A program made the position numbers and the translations under genes. Source: Bacteroidaceae bacterium (GTDB lineage: Bacteria; Bacteroidota; Bacteroidia; Bacteroidales; Bacteroidaceae). From it: a stretch of DNA of 50,387 nt. Numbering within the stretch: the stretch's first letter is position 1; each line of letters starts with the position of its first letter. Below, piece by piece: positions 21,370 through 30,064 of this stretch. The notes under the pieces are model-generated. The model made no database searches. It was not told the origin of the DNA and saw only the letters and a list, made by a program, of their open reading frames with translations. Location: NCBI GenBank assembly GCA_024398715.1, contig JAKSIP010000015.1:1-50387 (forward strand). Reading direction: 5' to 3'.

Positions 21370-21963
21370 TCAGCCGAACAGCATTCCTACCAGTTGTTCC
21401 CTTACAAAAGATTTGAAATAGTTTTCAAACTCCTCCTGACCAAAATTCACTTTATAGGAGCCATCTGCAGGAGCTATAGAAAAGGCTGTCTTATTACCGG
21501 CAACCTTATCAAAAGCGATGCCGCCGTCAAGCAGAGCCTTTGCATTGGCTTTGAAATATTGTTCCAGTTCCTGAGCCAAAGCACCTCCAATGACAATATT
21601 CTCTTTGGAACTCCATGCTTTTGCAATCTCCATGATAAATTTGAAGAACTGTTCCTTATTGTCTGTAAATGCAGCAACATTTTCCTTGACAACGGAATCT
21701 GTAATAACGTTGGCAATCTCGGACTTGAGAGCTCCCATAGCCTGTGCGGCGTACATTTTAAGTTCTTTGGTTGTATTCTCCTTAAAAGCCAGGGCCTGTT
21801 TCTCTGCCTGAGCCTTTATTCCTGCAGCTTCTGCTTTGGCGTCCGCCAACAGTTTCTCTGACTCCAGCTTGGCCTGGGCAACAATTCTGTCCGCTTCCTG
21901 TTGTCCTTTCACAACACCTTCGTTGTAAACAAGACTGGTCAGTTCCTGAATTTTACTTTCCAT
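21370..21963 (-). CDS. V-type ATPase subunit E (peripheral stalk)
   Basis: This 197-aa protein is the first gene of the operon. An N-terminal helix of about 90 residues, rich in Ala, Lys, Glu and Gln (IVAQAKLESEKLLADAKAEA), forms the peripheral stalk coiled coil. The C-terminal globular part (about 100-197) would bind the V1 head. In most systems E pairs with subunit G or H, but no such small helical gene is visible. A promoter -7 element lies 17 nt before the start. Confidence 0.9.
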   Translation of the reverse strand: MESKIQELTSLVYNEGVVKGQQEADRIVAQAKLESEKLLADAKAEAAGIKAQAEKQALAFKENTTKELKMYAAQAMGALKSEIANVITDSVVKENVAAFTDNKEQFFKFIMEIAKAWSSKENIVIGGALAQELEQYFKANAKALLDGGIAFDKVAGNKTAFSIAPADGSYKVNFGQEEFENYFKSFVREQLVGMLFG

Positions 21964-21979
21964 ATCAATTCATTTTTGG

Positions 21980-21987
21980 CAAAGTTA
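21980..21987 (-). promoter_or_regulatory. -7 element of the V-ATPase operon promoter
   Basis: On the minus strand this reads TAACTTTG, an exact TAnnTTTG match 17 nt upstream of subunit E. The leader would be about 10 nt. No TTTG is placed 19-21 bases upstream. It is divergent from the rpsP promoter. Confidence 0.55.
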
Positions 21988-22090
21988 ATAATTCCGTCAA
22001 ATAAAACGCCGCATCAAACTTATAAATAGTACAAAAAGTTATTAACACCGTGAAACAATTTTCCATTTTGAAAGAAAATCAAAAGAATAT

Positions 22091-22121
22091 TTTGAGAAAC
22101 AAAAATAAAGAAGTAATTTTG
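22091..22121 (+). promoter_or_regulatory. rpsP promoter, full consensus
   Basis: TTTG (22091-22094) and TAATTTTG (22114-22121) are separated by 19 bases, the full Bacteroidota vegetative sigma consensus TTTG-N19-21-TAnnTTTG. The expected transcription start is near 22128, giving a leader of about 50 nt before rpsP. Confidence 0.85.
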
Positions 22122-22180
22122 CGCCGCTTATTCGGGTAATAAGCATAATTCAAATCATTAACAAACAAAAAAGAGAAACA

Positions 22181-22738
22181 ATGGCAACAAAAATCAGATT
22201 GCAGAGAAGAGGTCACAAAGACTATGCTTTCTACTCTATCGTCATTGCCGACTCAAGAGCTCCACGTGATGGAAAGTTTATTGAGAAGATTGGTACATTC
22301 AACCCTAACACCAATCCTGCAACAATAGATTTGAATTTCGAAAGAGCCTTGTATTGGGTTATGACCGGTGCAGAACCAACAGACACAGTACGCAACATTC
22401 TTTCAAGAGAAGGCGTTATGCTTATGAAACACCTTAAGGGTGGCGTTAAGAAAGGCGCATTCACAGAAGAGGCTGCACAGGCTAAGTTCGACGCATGGAA
22501 ACAGCAGAAAGAGAGTGGCTTGAACGCTATCGCAAATAAAGAAGAAGCTGCAAAGAAAGCAGAGAAGAAAGCCCGCCTTGAAGCAGAGCAGAAAGTAAAT
22601 GCAGAAATCGCCAAGAAAGTAGCAGAAAAGAAAGCTGCTATTGCTGCCGCCAAGGCAGAAGCAGAGGCAGCTGCAGCAGCAGAAGCATCACAGGAGGCAT
22701 CTGCAGAAGCACCTGCAGAGCCGGCCGCAGAAGCTTGA
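22181..22738 (+). CDS. rpsP: 30S ribosomal protein S16 with long Ala-rich tail
   Basis: The first 85 or so residues are ribosomal protein S16 ([55 protein letters not shown]), a small-subunit assembly protein. The 185-aa product is about twice the usual length. Residues from about 110 are a Lys/Ala/Glu-rich helical tail ending in Ala/Glu/Pro repeats. Such tails are common in Bacteroidales S16, so this is not a frameshift or fusion. It has its own full-consensus promoter and is followed by a hairpin at 22759-22796. Confidence 0.96.
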   Translation: MATKIRLQRRGHKDYAFYSIVIADSRAPRDGKFIEKIGTFNPNTNPATIDLNFERALYWVMTGAEPTDTVRNILSREGVMLMKHLKGGVKKGAFTEEAAQAKFDAWKQQKESGLNAIANKEEAAKKAEKKARLEAEQKVNAEIAKKVAEKKAAIAAAKAEAEAAAAAEASQEASAEAPAEPAAEA

Positions 22739-22758
22739 TTTTAAAGAAACAACTTATT

Positions 22759-22796
22759 TATAGCCCCTTTTCTATAAAAATAGATCAGGGGCTATA
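22759..22796 (+). terminator. Hairpin after rpsP
   Basis: TATAGCCCC (22759-22767) pairs with GGGGCTATA (22788-22796), a 9-bp stem. A second small palindrome (CTATAAAAATAG) lies in the loop. The tail is only TTTG, so termination would be weak, and the right arm overlaps the -7 element at 22793-22800. Confidence 0.6.
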
Positions 22797-22800
22797 TTTG
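22793..22800 (+). promoter_or_regulatory. -7 element before the EIIC-like gene
   Basis: TATATTTG matches TAnnTTTG exactly and lies 44 nt before the membrane protein gene. It shares bases with the right arm of the rpsP hairpin, so hairpin and promoter overlap. No clear -33 TTTG is present. Confidence 0.45.
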
Positions 22801-22844
22801 CAATATGGACCATACATAAGTATTTTCTCACACGCATAACTATA

Positions 22845-23903
22845 ATGACATTCAAAGAATTTTTAGACAAAAAAAACATCGACATCACTTTCAAACGTTA
22901 TGGGATTGATGCCATGAGCGCAATGGCACAGGGCCTTTTTGCATCGTTGCTCATTGGAACCATCTTATCTACTCTTGGTTCGCTTGTTCATTTTGATGCT
23001 TTGGTAGAGATTGGAAACTTTGCCAAAGGTGTTGCCGGCCCGGCTATGGCAGTTGCAATAGGCTATGCCCTGCAGGCTCCGCCATTGGTTCTCTTCTCAC
23101 TAATTGCCGTTGGTCAGGCAAGCAACGCACTTGGAGGCGCCGGCGGACCGTTGGCCGTATATTTCATAGCCATCATAGCTGCGGAATTTGGAAAGGCCGT
23201 TTCAAAAGAGACTAAATTTGACATTCTGGTAACACCTGCAGTCACCATTATTATAGGTGTACTGTTATCACAATGGTGTGCTCCCGCAATAGGCAAAGGT
23301 GCCACATCTATTGGAAACCTTATTATGTGGGCAACAACAAAGCAGCCGCTCGTAATGGGAATAATAGTTTCTGTAATTGTTGGAGTGGCACTGACTTTGC
23401 CAATCAGTTCAGCAGCAATATGTGCCGCATTCGGCCTTACCGGACTTGCAGGAGGTGCCGCAGTGGCAGGATGCTGCGCACAGATGGTAGGATTTGCATT
23501 CCTGAGTTTCAGGGAAAACCGTTGGAGCGGACTGCTCTCACAAGGAATAGGAACAAGTATGCTTCAAATGGGCAACATTGTCAGAAATCCCAAAATATGG
23601 ATTGCGCCTACTGTTGCAGGTGCAATTACCGGTCCTATTGCCACATGTCTGTTCCATTTTGAAATGAATGGTCCGGCCATATCGTCCGGTATGGGAACAT
23701 GCGGATTTGTAGGCCCTATCGGAGTGATTACCGGTTGGACGGAACAGATTGCAAACGGAGCGAAAGCAAGCATCACTGCAATGGACTGGACAGGTCTTAT
23801 ACTGATTTGCCTTGTTCTTCCAGCAATTCTTTCTGTAGCATTAGGCTGGTATCTCCGCAAAATAGGCTGGATAAAAGAAGGAGACCTGAAACTGCAGGAT
23901 TGA
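22845..23903 (+). CDS. PTS EIIC-like (PTS_EIIC_2/PfoR type) membrane protein
   Basis: This 352-aa, very hydrophobic protein has about nine to ten membrane segments and Gly/Ala-rich motifs (GVAGPAMAVAIGYALQAPPL, QASNALGGAGGPLAVYF, CGFVGPIGVITGW). The pattern matches the PTS_EIIC_2 group, which includes the PfoR-like proteins of Firmicutes. No PTS IIA, IIB, HPr or EI gene is nearby, and Bacteroidales generally lack a full sugar PTS, so transport by phosphorelay is doubtful. I infer a membrane transporter or sensor of unknown substrate. The stop is followed by a strong bidirectional terminator. Confidence 0.75.
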   Translation: MTFKEFLDKKNIDITFKRYGIDAMSAMAQGLFASLLIGTILSTLGSLVHFDALVEIGNFAKGVAGPAMAVAIGYALQAPPLVLFSLIAVGQASNALGGAGGPLAVYFIAIIAAEFGKAVSKETKFDILVTPAVTIIIGVLLSQWCAPAIGKGATSIGNLIMWATTKQPLVMGIIVSVIVGVALTLPISSAAICAAFGLTGLAGGAAVAGCCAQMVGFAFLSFRENRWSGLLSQGIGTSMLQMGNIVRNPKIWIAPTVAGAITGPIATCLFHFEMNGPAISSGMGTCGFVGPIGVITGWTEQIANGAKASITAMDWTGLILICLVLPAILSVALGWYLRKIGWIKEGDLKLQD

Positions 23904-23941
23904 TTTAGTAAGCGTAACACACGGTGTCAAACACACACAAT

Positions 23942-23984
23942 AAAAAAAACTCTGGGGTTCATCAAAACACCCAGAGTTTTTTTT
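23942..23984. terminator. Strong bidirectional terminator between convergent genes
   Basis: A 15-bp perfect stem, AAAAAAAACTCTGGG (23942-23956) with CCCAGAGTTTTTTTT (23970-23984), has a 13-nt loop and eight-base A/T runs on both sides. It lies between the stops of the EIIC-like gene and the PCMD lipoprotein gene, and serves both strands. Confidence 0.95.
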
Positions 23985-24007
23985 ACATCCAGACTGAATG
24001 GTATGCA

Positions 24008-25561
24008 TCAGTAAAGGAATTCAAATTCATCAATGTAGAGCGTGCTGCCCACTCCACCGGTAAAATCATCGGCATATCGGCTGGCACAACAGCAAATCAG
24101 GACGTATGTGGGTTTACGGTTGTCTCTATATTCAAAGTTAAGATTGAATTCCTTATACTCCCCGTTCGTATCGTCAAGTTCCATCCTTGCCAGTGCAATA
24201 ATACTGGGGTCTGTATCAAGATTCATAATAGTGGATTTATTGCTTGAATTGACACGGTGCGGAGCATCCCAGTCAACAAGACAGGCATATATCAGTCCCC
24301 TATCCATCTTACCTTTTTCTCCTGTATATGGAGCTTTTGCCTTATCTACAATTACCGGTTTATAATCATAATACCCATGGAAAGAGGCAGGTCTGGATGA
24401 GAATGGCCAACCTTGATCCAATATGGCATTTGTGCCCTGACGTTCAACAAAAACACCGGTATATACGTTTCCGGCAGCGAAAACGCCAATCAATGCAATA
24501 GATTCCATGTGGCAGGCTTTCCCTTTGACAACATGAGTCTCTTCTGGTTTCGTTGAACTTGGGCCTCCCAAAAGAGTAGCACCCTTATTGGCAGTATCCC
24601 AGCAGTAAGTGGAATTTCCCTCAGGATTCGGGAACCAGACCTTTCCGCTCAACCACCAGTCATCAAAATTCATATTGGGGACCTGAGCTTCAAGTTCGGT
24701 TGTAAATGATTGCAAATCTCCTTCAGTATCGCCTGCAAAAGCCACATATTCATATTTGGTATTCGGTGTCAGACCTTCAATACATGCAGACGCTTTCCCG
24801 TCTTTTATATCGATATTATCTGATACATCAATCCATTCATCCTGGCCAGCCTGACGGTATTTGAAATGCGGGCTGCCTAATGAAGGTTTGTACGAACCGG
24901 ACAGGTAAGCTTTCTTTGCCCAGGCATCGGCAGCATATGTCTCAACAGGCACATCTTTATGAAGAACCTGTACAATCCAAACGGTTTCCTCTTCCTTATA
25001 CCGCACTTTAAAAGACCTGGTAGAAGTAAAATCATGAACGGTTGTGGGATCCGGTTCTATTGTAGAGGTCAAAGGACCAAGTTTGGCAGACAAGACCTGA
25101 ATATTGTCATACCGGGTTTCAAACGGAACATAGACAAGAACCTGATGTTCGTCTTTATTGAATACTGTACTTCCAATCTGATTTCTCACACTGAAATCAT
25201 ATTCAATTCCATTTTCCGCCAATATTGTCCACTCATAAATCTGGCCGGGATAAGATTCAATCTTTATTGTCAGCGGAGTTGTAAGATCCACAAGGGAATC
25301 CGGATTATTCAGTATATGGGAACCTTCGTTTACATACAGACAATAAAGCCTCACCCTTTCCAGATTCATTGTATCTGCCAGATGAAGCGTTACCGTTCTG
25401 GTCTCCATATCGATATCCGCACTTTTCATTCCTTCAACAAGGATATCGGTAATTTCCCCTTCCAGATGCGGATATGGAGTAATGTCTTTTACACATCCGG
25501 TATATATCAAAGCGAGAACAAGCAAAAGCTTATTCAAAAAGAATGGGCTGAAACTTTTCAT
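24008..25561 (-). CDS. PCMD-domain surface lipoprotein
   Basis: This 517-aa protein has a lipoprotein signal (LVLALIYTGC, Cys at about 23). The N-terminal half holds two beta-sandwich-like segments; one ends WTILAENG and another carries the repeat-like EETVWIVQVLHK. A fibronectin-like segment (PNTKYEYVAFAG) comes before a C-terminal putative carbohydrate-metabolism domain (PCMD, PF13201) of about 220 residues, from MNFDDWW to STLYIDEFEFLY. That last domain closely parallels the one in the gene at 26324, so they are paralogs. It is the last gene of a five-gene operon, 12 nt after the barrel gene. I infer a surface role, perhaps carbohydrate binding. Confidence 0.82.
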   Translation of the reverse strand: MKSFSPFFLNKLLLVLALIYTGCVKDITPYPHLEGEITDILVEGMKSADIDMETRTVTLHLADTMNLERVRLYCLYVNEGSHILNNPDSLVDLTTPLTIKIESYPGQIYEWTILAENGIEYDFSVRNQIGSTVFNKDEHQVLVYVPFETRYDNIQVLSAKLGPLTSTIEPDPTTVHDFTSTRSFKVRYKEEETVWIVQVLHKDVPVETYAADAWAKKAYLSGSYKPSLGSPHFKYRQAGQDEWIDVSDNIDIKDGKASACIEGLTPNTKYEYVAFAGDTEGDLQSFTTELEAQVPNMNFDDWWLSGKVWFPNPEGNSTYCWDTANKGATLLGGPSSTKPEETHVVKGKACHMESIALIGVFAAGNVYTGVFVERQGTNAILDQGWPFSSRPASFHGYYDYKPVIVDKAKAPYTGEKGKMDRGLIYACLVDWDAPHRVNSSNKSTIMNLDTDPSIIALARMELDDTNGEYKEFNLNFEYRDNRKPTYVLICCCASRYADDFTGGVGSTLYIDEFEFLY

Positions 25562-25573
25562 AGGAGCAGAATA

Positions 25574-26320
25574 TTAATACGGTAAGGCAAAGGTTATACC
25601 GATATTTATTGACAGATAATCAATGGACAGATGACCTCCCAATCCAGACAATTTGCCGTTATCCACATGATTGCGGACCTGGTCTTTGGTTGAGTAGGAA
25701 ACGCCCAGCAATCCCACAGACAATTCCAATGCAGTCACATTTGTAAGAAAAAGACTTACACCGGGAGAGACGTTCAAACCATATTCCCAAGATGTAACAT
25801 AAGTTCCTGTAGCGGTGTCACCACTGCCGGACAGATTGCGGCTTTGACCGAACCCGACCTCAAGCCCGGCATCGGCAAACAATGCAAAAATTCTGGAACC
25901 CTTGAAAGGAATGTATGCCCTATACGCCACCGATGCCGAATATGTGTGTTGCAACAGGTAAAACTCAGACAGAGAAAAAGACAAGTCATCTGACAGGTTC
26001 AAATCTGTTCCACCAAAATCCAGCATATTCCTCTTATAAGAGAATCTGACACCGACAGCCTGATTGTCTGCGACAGTGAAATACAGAAAAGGTGTAGCCT
26101 TCAGAGTATAGGCCTTAAGACCAAGGTCCTTCACTATTGCAATCTGATAGCTGGAAGAATTCAGATTGTGATAAGAAAAGAAACCTCCGAAAAACACACT
26201 TTTCCTGGGCATGAATACAGAGGTTTCTTTCAAAGACAGTCCTCTGTCAAAAGAAACTGCGCTTGCATTGGCACAAACCAATGCAAGCAGCAGTACTGAA
26301 AAGAATAATTTTTTAAACAT
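25574..26320 (-). CDS. Outer-membrane beta-barrel protein
   Basis: This 248-aa protein has a signal peptide (residues 1-21, LLALVCANASA) and alternating hydrophobic/polar strands such as FFGGFFSYHN, QAVGVRFSYKRNM and ALFADAGLEVGFG. It ends with a terminal aromatic-rich strand (SINIGITFALPY). This is the usual picture of an 8- to 10-strand outer-membrane barrel. It lies between two PCMD lipoprotein genes with gaps of only 3 and 12 nt, so it may anchor or export the neighbouring lipoproteins (inference). No specific family is recognised. Confidence 0.8.
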   Translation of the reverse strand: MFKKLFFSVLLLALVCANASAVSFDRGLSLKETSVFMPRKSVFFGGFFSYHNLNSSSYQIAIVKDLGLKAYTLKATPFLYFTVADNQAVGVRFSYKRNMLDFGGTDLNLSDDLSFSLSEFYLLQHTYSASVAYRAYIPFKGSRIFALFADAGLEVGFGQSRNLSGSGDTATGTYVTSWEYGLNVSPGVSLFLTNVTALELSVGLLGVSYSTKDQVRNHVDNGKLSGLGGHLSIDYLSINIGITFALPY

Positions 26321-26323
26321 CTA

Positions 26324-28480
26324 TCAATATATGAATGAAAACTCATCCAGGTACAAAGTACTTCCTACACCTCCGGTAAAATCATCGGCATACTGGCTTG
26401 AGCAGGCGCAAACAAGTACATAAGAAGGAATTTTGTCATTGAAATATTCAATTTTCTGAGCAAATCTGGTATAATCAGTTGTTCCTTCTTCTATTACAAA
26501 ATACCCAAGTCCTATTATGCTTGGATCACGCTTTGACGGGTCTTCCACACCAAGATTCATAATAGTTGACGGCTCGCTTGAATTCACCCGGTGCCGTGCA
26601 GTCCAATCCAGGAATGCCACATAAATAACTCCACGGTCCATCTTGCCCATTCTATCCTTTCTCGGATCCTGCGCCTTATCGACAGTTACAGGTTTGTAGT
26701 CATACCATCCTACAAGAGAATCAGGTCTATAGCTTGAATTCCAAGGCTGTCCCTGGTCAAGAATAGCAGAAGTTCCTTCTCTTTTAACGAATTGTCCGGT
26801 ATAAATGTTACCAGATGCGAATACGCCCAGCACCGCAATAGATTTCATTTTACATGCGGCTTTACCACCAACGATATGGTCATATTCCGGTGTAGTTGAA
26901 CTGTTATTCTTATTCAGTGTTGTTGCACCGGCATTGGCTGTATCCCAGAACCATACCTTATTGTCTTGTTCATTCGGATACCAGCCGCCTCCTGTCTGAT
27001 CTTTAAGCCACCATGAATCAAAGCCAAAGTTATACAACTGAGGCCCGTTCTTTGTTTCGGCACGGAAAATATTATCGGTTTCCGGTTCATTTTCTGTAAC
27101 CACTCTGAAATCATACTTGGTTACAGCTTTGAGTCCACTGATTGTCGCAGAAATTTTTGTGCCGTCCTTTGTAAATTCACCATTGTAATTAATCCAAATA
27201 TTGGAAGAAGATTCCTTATATTGAATACCCAGTCCTGCAGGTTCCTGATCAGTATTGTATTCTGCCTCAACATAAGCAGTGTACAAATCTGGTGTAACAG
27301 AGAGAATACTTGCTTCTGAATTTGGAATAACCTTAATGGTTGCTGTCAGTTTGTCATACTGATTTTCAGAATCCGTAACAAACAACATGAAAGAATAGGT
27401 GTTTGTTGAGTTGCCTGCCAGCATAGCGCCCATGCTGACTGTAGCATGCTTCAAAGAATGCAGTTTATATACAATACCCAAGTTAGAAAGTGACTGTATC
27501 ACTGCCGGAGCAGCCTTGAACAAATCAATGGTAGTAGGCACTCCAAGTTGCTGCAGTGCAACATTATTGTGACTCAGTACCAGACTTGATATTTCATTTG
27601 ATACCGAAATGTCAAAAACACCCTTATCGGAAGCTTTGGACAATTGTATCTTTTCGTTGTATTCCTCAACATCATTATTATCTGCAAGAATAACAGGTAT
27701 TGAAGATGCATTGAGATTTACAATGAAATCATGTGAGCGTTTGATCATGGCATCGTCTATTGCAACACTCAGCAGAGCAGAACCTTTTGTAGATTTGTCT
27801 GTAGATATATCAACTGTCAGATGATAATGATCCTTTGGCTTAACTTCGTCAATTTCACTCCAACATGGAGAATCAAAAGAATCTCCGTCTGTATTTGTAA
27901 AATGGAATTTATAAAACAATTTACCGGTACAACTCATATAACCTGCACAACTCTTTGAATTAATGGAGTCTGTTGAATAGTACAAGCTGTTTGACGATGT
28001 CGAATCATTTTTGAACTCAACATCGTACCTGGTGAAATTTTTTACTATAGTCTCGCTCATCTCAACGGTAATCTTCACATTGCTCAAAGTACATATTACT
28101 TTTGCTGTAGTATGAATACCTGGTTCAACAGTAACTTGTGTAGAACCTGAGTAGAAAGGAGAATTGAAAGCTGCTACAGAATTCTTTCCTGATGTTACTT
28201 CCACCAGATATGCACCTTTTTCAAGATGAACGGTATCCATAACATTATATTTCTCAATTTCTCTTATAACAGAATTGTCTGCCGCATTCTTAATAGTAAC
28301 GTTGTATTCAATATCGGCGGTACCTGCCTTTGTTCTCACCAGTATTACACTGGGATCATAATCCAAAGCAAGGCACAAGACACCATCCTGATTTGAAGAC
28401 AATACTGTAATTTCCGTATTACATGATATTGTCAGCAATAGTGTCAGAGCCAGTAATAATATTTTATTAAGCTTCAACAT
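26324..28480 (-). CDS. DUF4493 and PCMD surface lipoprotein
   Basis: The chosen ATG (28480-28478) gives a clean lipoprotein signal (MLKLNKILLLALTLLLTISC). The frame extends ten codons further to 28510, but that would overlap the upstream gene. Residues about 20-250 match DUF4493 (a Bacteroidales domain opening with a short Leu-rich strand and a TR motif). A segment of unknown fold, a fibronectin-like piece (LKAVTKYDFRVVTENEP) and a C-terminal PCMD domain ending TLYLDEFSFIY follow. The last domain repeats that of the gene at 24008, including DDFTGGVGSTLY and HRVNSS-STIMNL. The product is 718 aa. A surface adhesin or glycan-binding role is inferred. Confidence 0.82.
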   Translation of the reverse strand: MLKLNKILLLALTLLLTISCNTEITVLSSNQDGVLCLALDYDPSVILVRTKAGTADIEYNVTIKNAADNSVIREIEKYNVMDTVHLEKGAYLVEVTSGKNSVAAFNSPFYSGSTQVTVEPGIHTTAKVICTLSNVKITVEMSETIVKNFTRYDVEFKNDSTSSNSLYYSTDSINSKSCAGYMSCTGKLFYKFHFTNTDGDSFDSPCWSEIDEVKPKDHYHLTVDISTDKSTKGSALLSVAIDDAMIKRSHDFIVNLNASSIPVILADNNDVEEYNEKIQLSKASDKGVFDISVSNEISSLVLSHNNVALQQLGVPTTIDLFKAAPAVIQSLSNLGIVYKLHSLKHATVSMGAMLAGNSTNTYSFMLFVTDSENQYDKLTATIKVIPNSEASILSVTPDLYTAYVEAEYNTDQEPAGLGIQYKESSSNIWINYNGEFTKDGTKISATISGLKAVTKYDFRVVTENEPETDNIFRAETKNGPQLYNFGFDSWWLKDQTGGGWYPNEQDNKVWFWDTANAGATTLNKNNSSTTPEYDHIVGGKAACKMKSIAVLGVFASGNIYTGQFVKREGTSAILDQGQPWNSSYRPDSLVGWYDYKPVTVDKAQDPRKDRMGKMDRGVIYVAFLDWTARHRVNSSEPSTIMNLGVEDPSKRDPSIIGLGYFVIEEGTTDYTRFAQKIEYFNDKIPSYVLVCACSSQYADDFTGGVGSTLYLDEFSFIY

Positions 28481-28499
28481 ATCAATATGCTTTAGATTA

Positions 28500-30032
28500 T
28501 TAGTTAACATTAATTTTAATACTTACTTCCTTAAAATTACCGTTATTGTCTGTAACCTTGAAATTCATGACATTATTGGCTTTTGGAATAAGTGAAGTGA
28601 AACCGGTTACATCAAGAGTAAATTCAGATTTACCTATAACATCGCTGCTTGTGATACCGAACAGACCACCCCAGAATTCTTCCTGGCCTGCATCCATATT
28701 ACACAAATCCACATTAGGAGTTTGTCCTACATCGCTGAGCATTCCAACCAAAGCGTCAGATGGAATTGTAATTTCCAAATTCTTTATTCCATTAACTGCA
28801 GAAACAGTCATTACCATTGGAACTGTGTTTCCTTCTGAATAAGACAACGGTTCATCAATACCCGGACATGTAACAAGAATAGGTTCAACTTTATTCTCAC
28901 CTGTTGTGAAAGCAATGGAAACAGAATTTTCCATAGATATATCACCATTCTTATTAAGTACCGATGCTGCAGGAACTGACAACGTATAATGAGTACTCTC
29001 TTCAAGTGTGCCAAATTCAACTGAAAGAACTTTTCCATTGACAGATGCTGAAACAGCAACATTTTCGTTATTGTCTTTCTTAAGAGAAATTGCCTGATCG
29101 GCAGCCAATGATATAGAAGATTCAAAAGTCAGAGTAATTTTTTTCTGATTGATATTAACATCGGTAGCATTGTTAGCCAATGACTGTGCTTTCAGAACAG
29201 GAGCAATTTTGTCTGCGCCTACAGGTTCTTCACTCAAACCTTCAATTTGAATCTGTTTTGATTTTTTGTTGTATGTATAATCAATATCAATAATAGAACT
29301 CATAGTACCTGTACCTGTAGCACTGATAGTAAATTCATGCCAGTCAGCAGCTGCAATTCCACTGGTAACAGAATAAATCTGCTGGATTTCTTTATTATTG
29401 GCCACATCGAGTTTTCTGAATGCCTTTACTGTAACAGAGAACGGATTGACTGTAACAAAAGCAGACTTGCCTGCGTCAAGATCTTCTTTCGAAAGAACTA
29501 ATGTTTCAATTATTCCGTTAGGATTTTCAATATCACCGCTCAGAACAGTAACACTGTAATCCTTCATTTCGTCTGTAAAACTTTTTTCAAGAACAAAAGA
29601 AATCTTCACATTCTGTACAGTACAGATAAGATTCAACGGAGTTGCCGCACCTTTCTTTACTTCGAACTGTGCAGAAGCGCCATAAATAGGCTGGTCAATT
29701 GCCACCGGAAGAGTATTCTGGCTTTCAACTTTAATGTTGTATTTTCCTGGAACCAACTTTATCACAGCATCCAAACTGCCATATGTTTTACGAATAGGAT
29801 CCTGAATAGATGTAGGATCGTCCAGTGAGATAGGTTCAATATTTACCAGTAATTCGTTCAAATCTTTTTGCAGTTGGCCATCATCTGCACCACCCTTCAC
29901 CTCTCTATATGAATTGTCAGTAGAAAGATTCAATGCCAAACCGGATATAGAGTCGTCTATATAAGACATTTTTGATGTGCAGGAGCATAGTAAAGCTGCA
30001 CCTAATAATATTGGGAAAATATTCTTTTTCAT
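28500..30032 (-). CDS. DUF4493 lipoprotein with Big_5-type Ig-like domain
   Basis: This 510-aa protein has a lipoprotein signal (ILLGAALLCSC, Cys at 17). Residues about 25-245 fit DUF4493. A segment from about 270 to 380 has the bacterial Ig-like (Big_5/SbsA) pattern, with NNATDVNINQKKITLTF and STHYTLSVPAASVLNKNG, as in domains that open with Pro and mark 'if minimal value' strands. The C-terminal 130 residues are another beta domain (DNNGNFKEVSIKINV). It has no PCMD domain, unlike its operon neighbours. It lies 32 nt after the first gene of the operon. A structural surface protein is likely. Confidence 0.8.
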   Translation of the reverse strand: MKKNIFPILLGAALLCSCTSKMSYIDDSISGLALNLSTDNSYREVKGGADDGQLQKDLNELLVNIEPISLDDPTSIQDPIRKTYGSLDAVIKLVPGKYNIKVESQNTLPVAIDQPIYGASAQFEVKKGAATPLNLICTVQNVKISFVLEKSFTDEMKDYSVTVLSGDIENPNGIIETLVLSKEDLDAGKSAFVTVNPFSVTVKAFRKLDVANNKEIQQIYSVTSGIAAADWHEFTISATGTGTMSSIIDIDYTYNKKSKQIQIEGLSEEPVGADKIAPVLKAQSLANNATDVNINQKKITLTFESSISLAADQAISLKKDNNENVAVSASVNGKVLSVEFGTLEESTHYTLSVPAASVLNKNGDISMENSVSIAFTTGENKVEPILVTCPGIDEPLSYSEGNTVPMVMTVSAVNGIKNLEITIPSDALVGMLSDVGQTPNVDLCNMDAGQEEFWGGLFGITSSDVIGKSEFTLDVTGFTSLIPKANNVMNFKVTDNNGNFKEVSIKINVN

Positions 30033-30064
30033 TTTATTGTTTCTTTATATCTTGAATTAATTGA

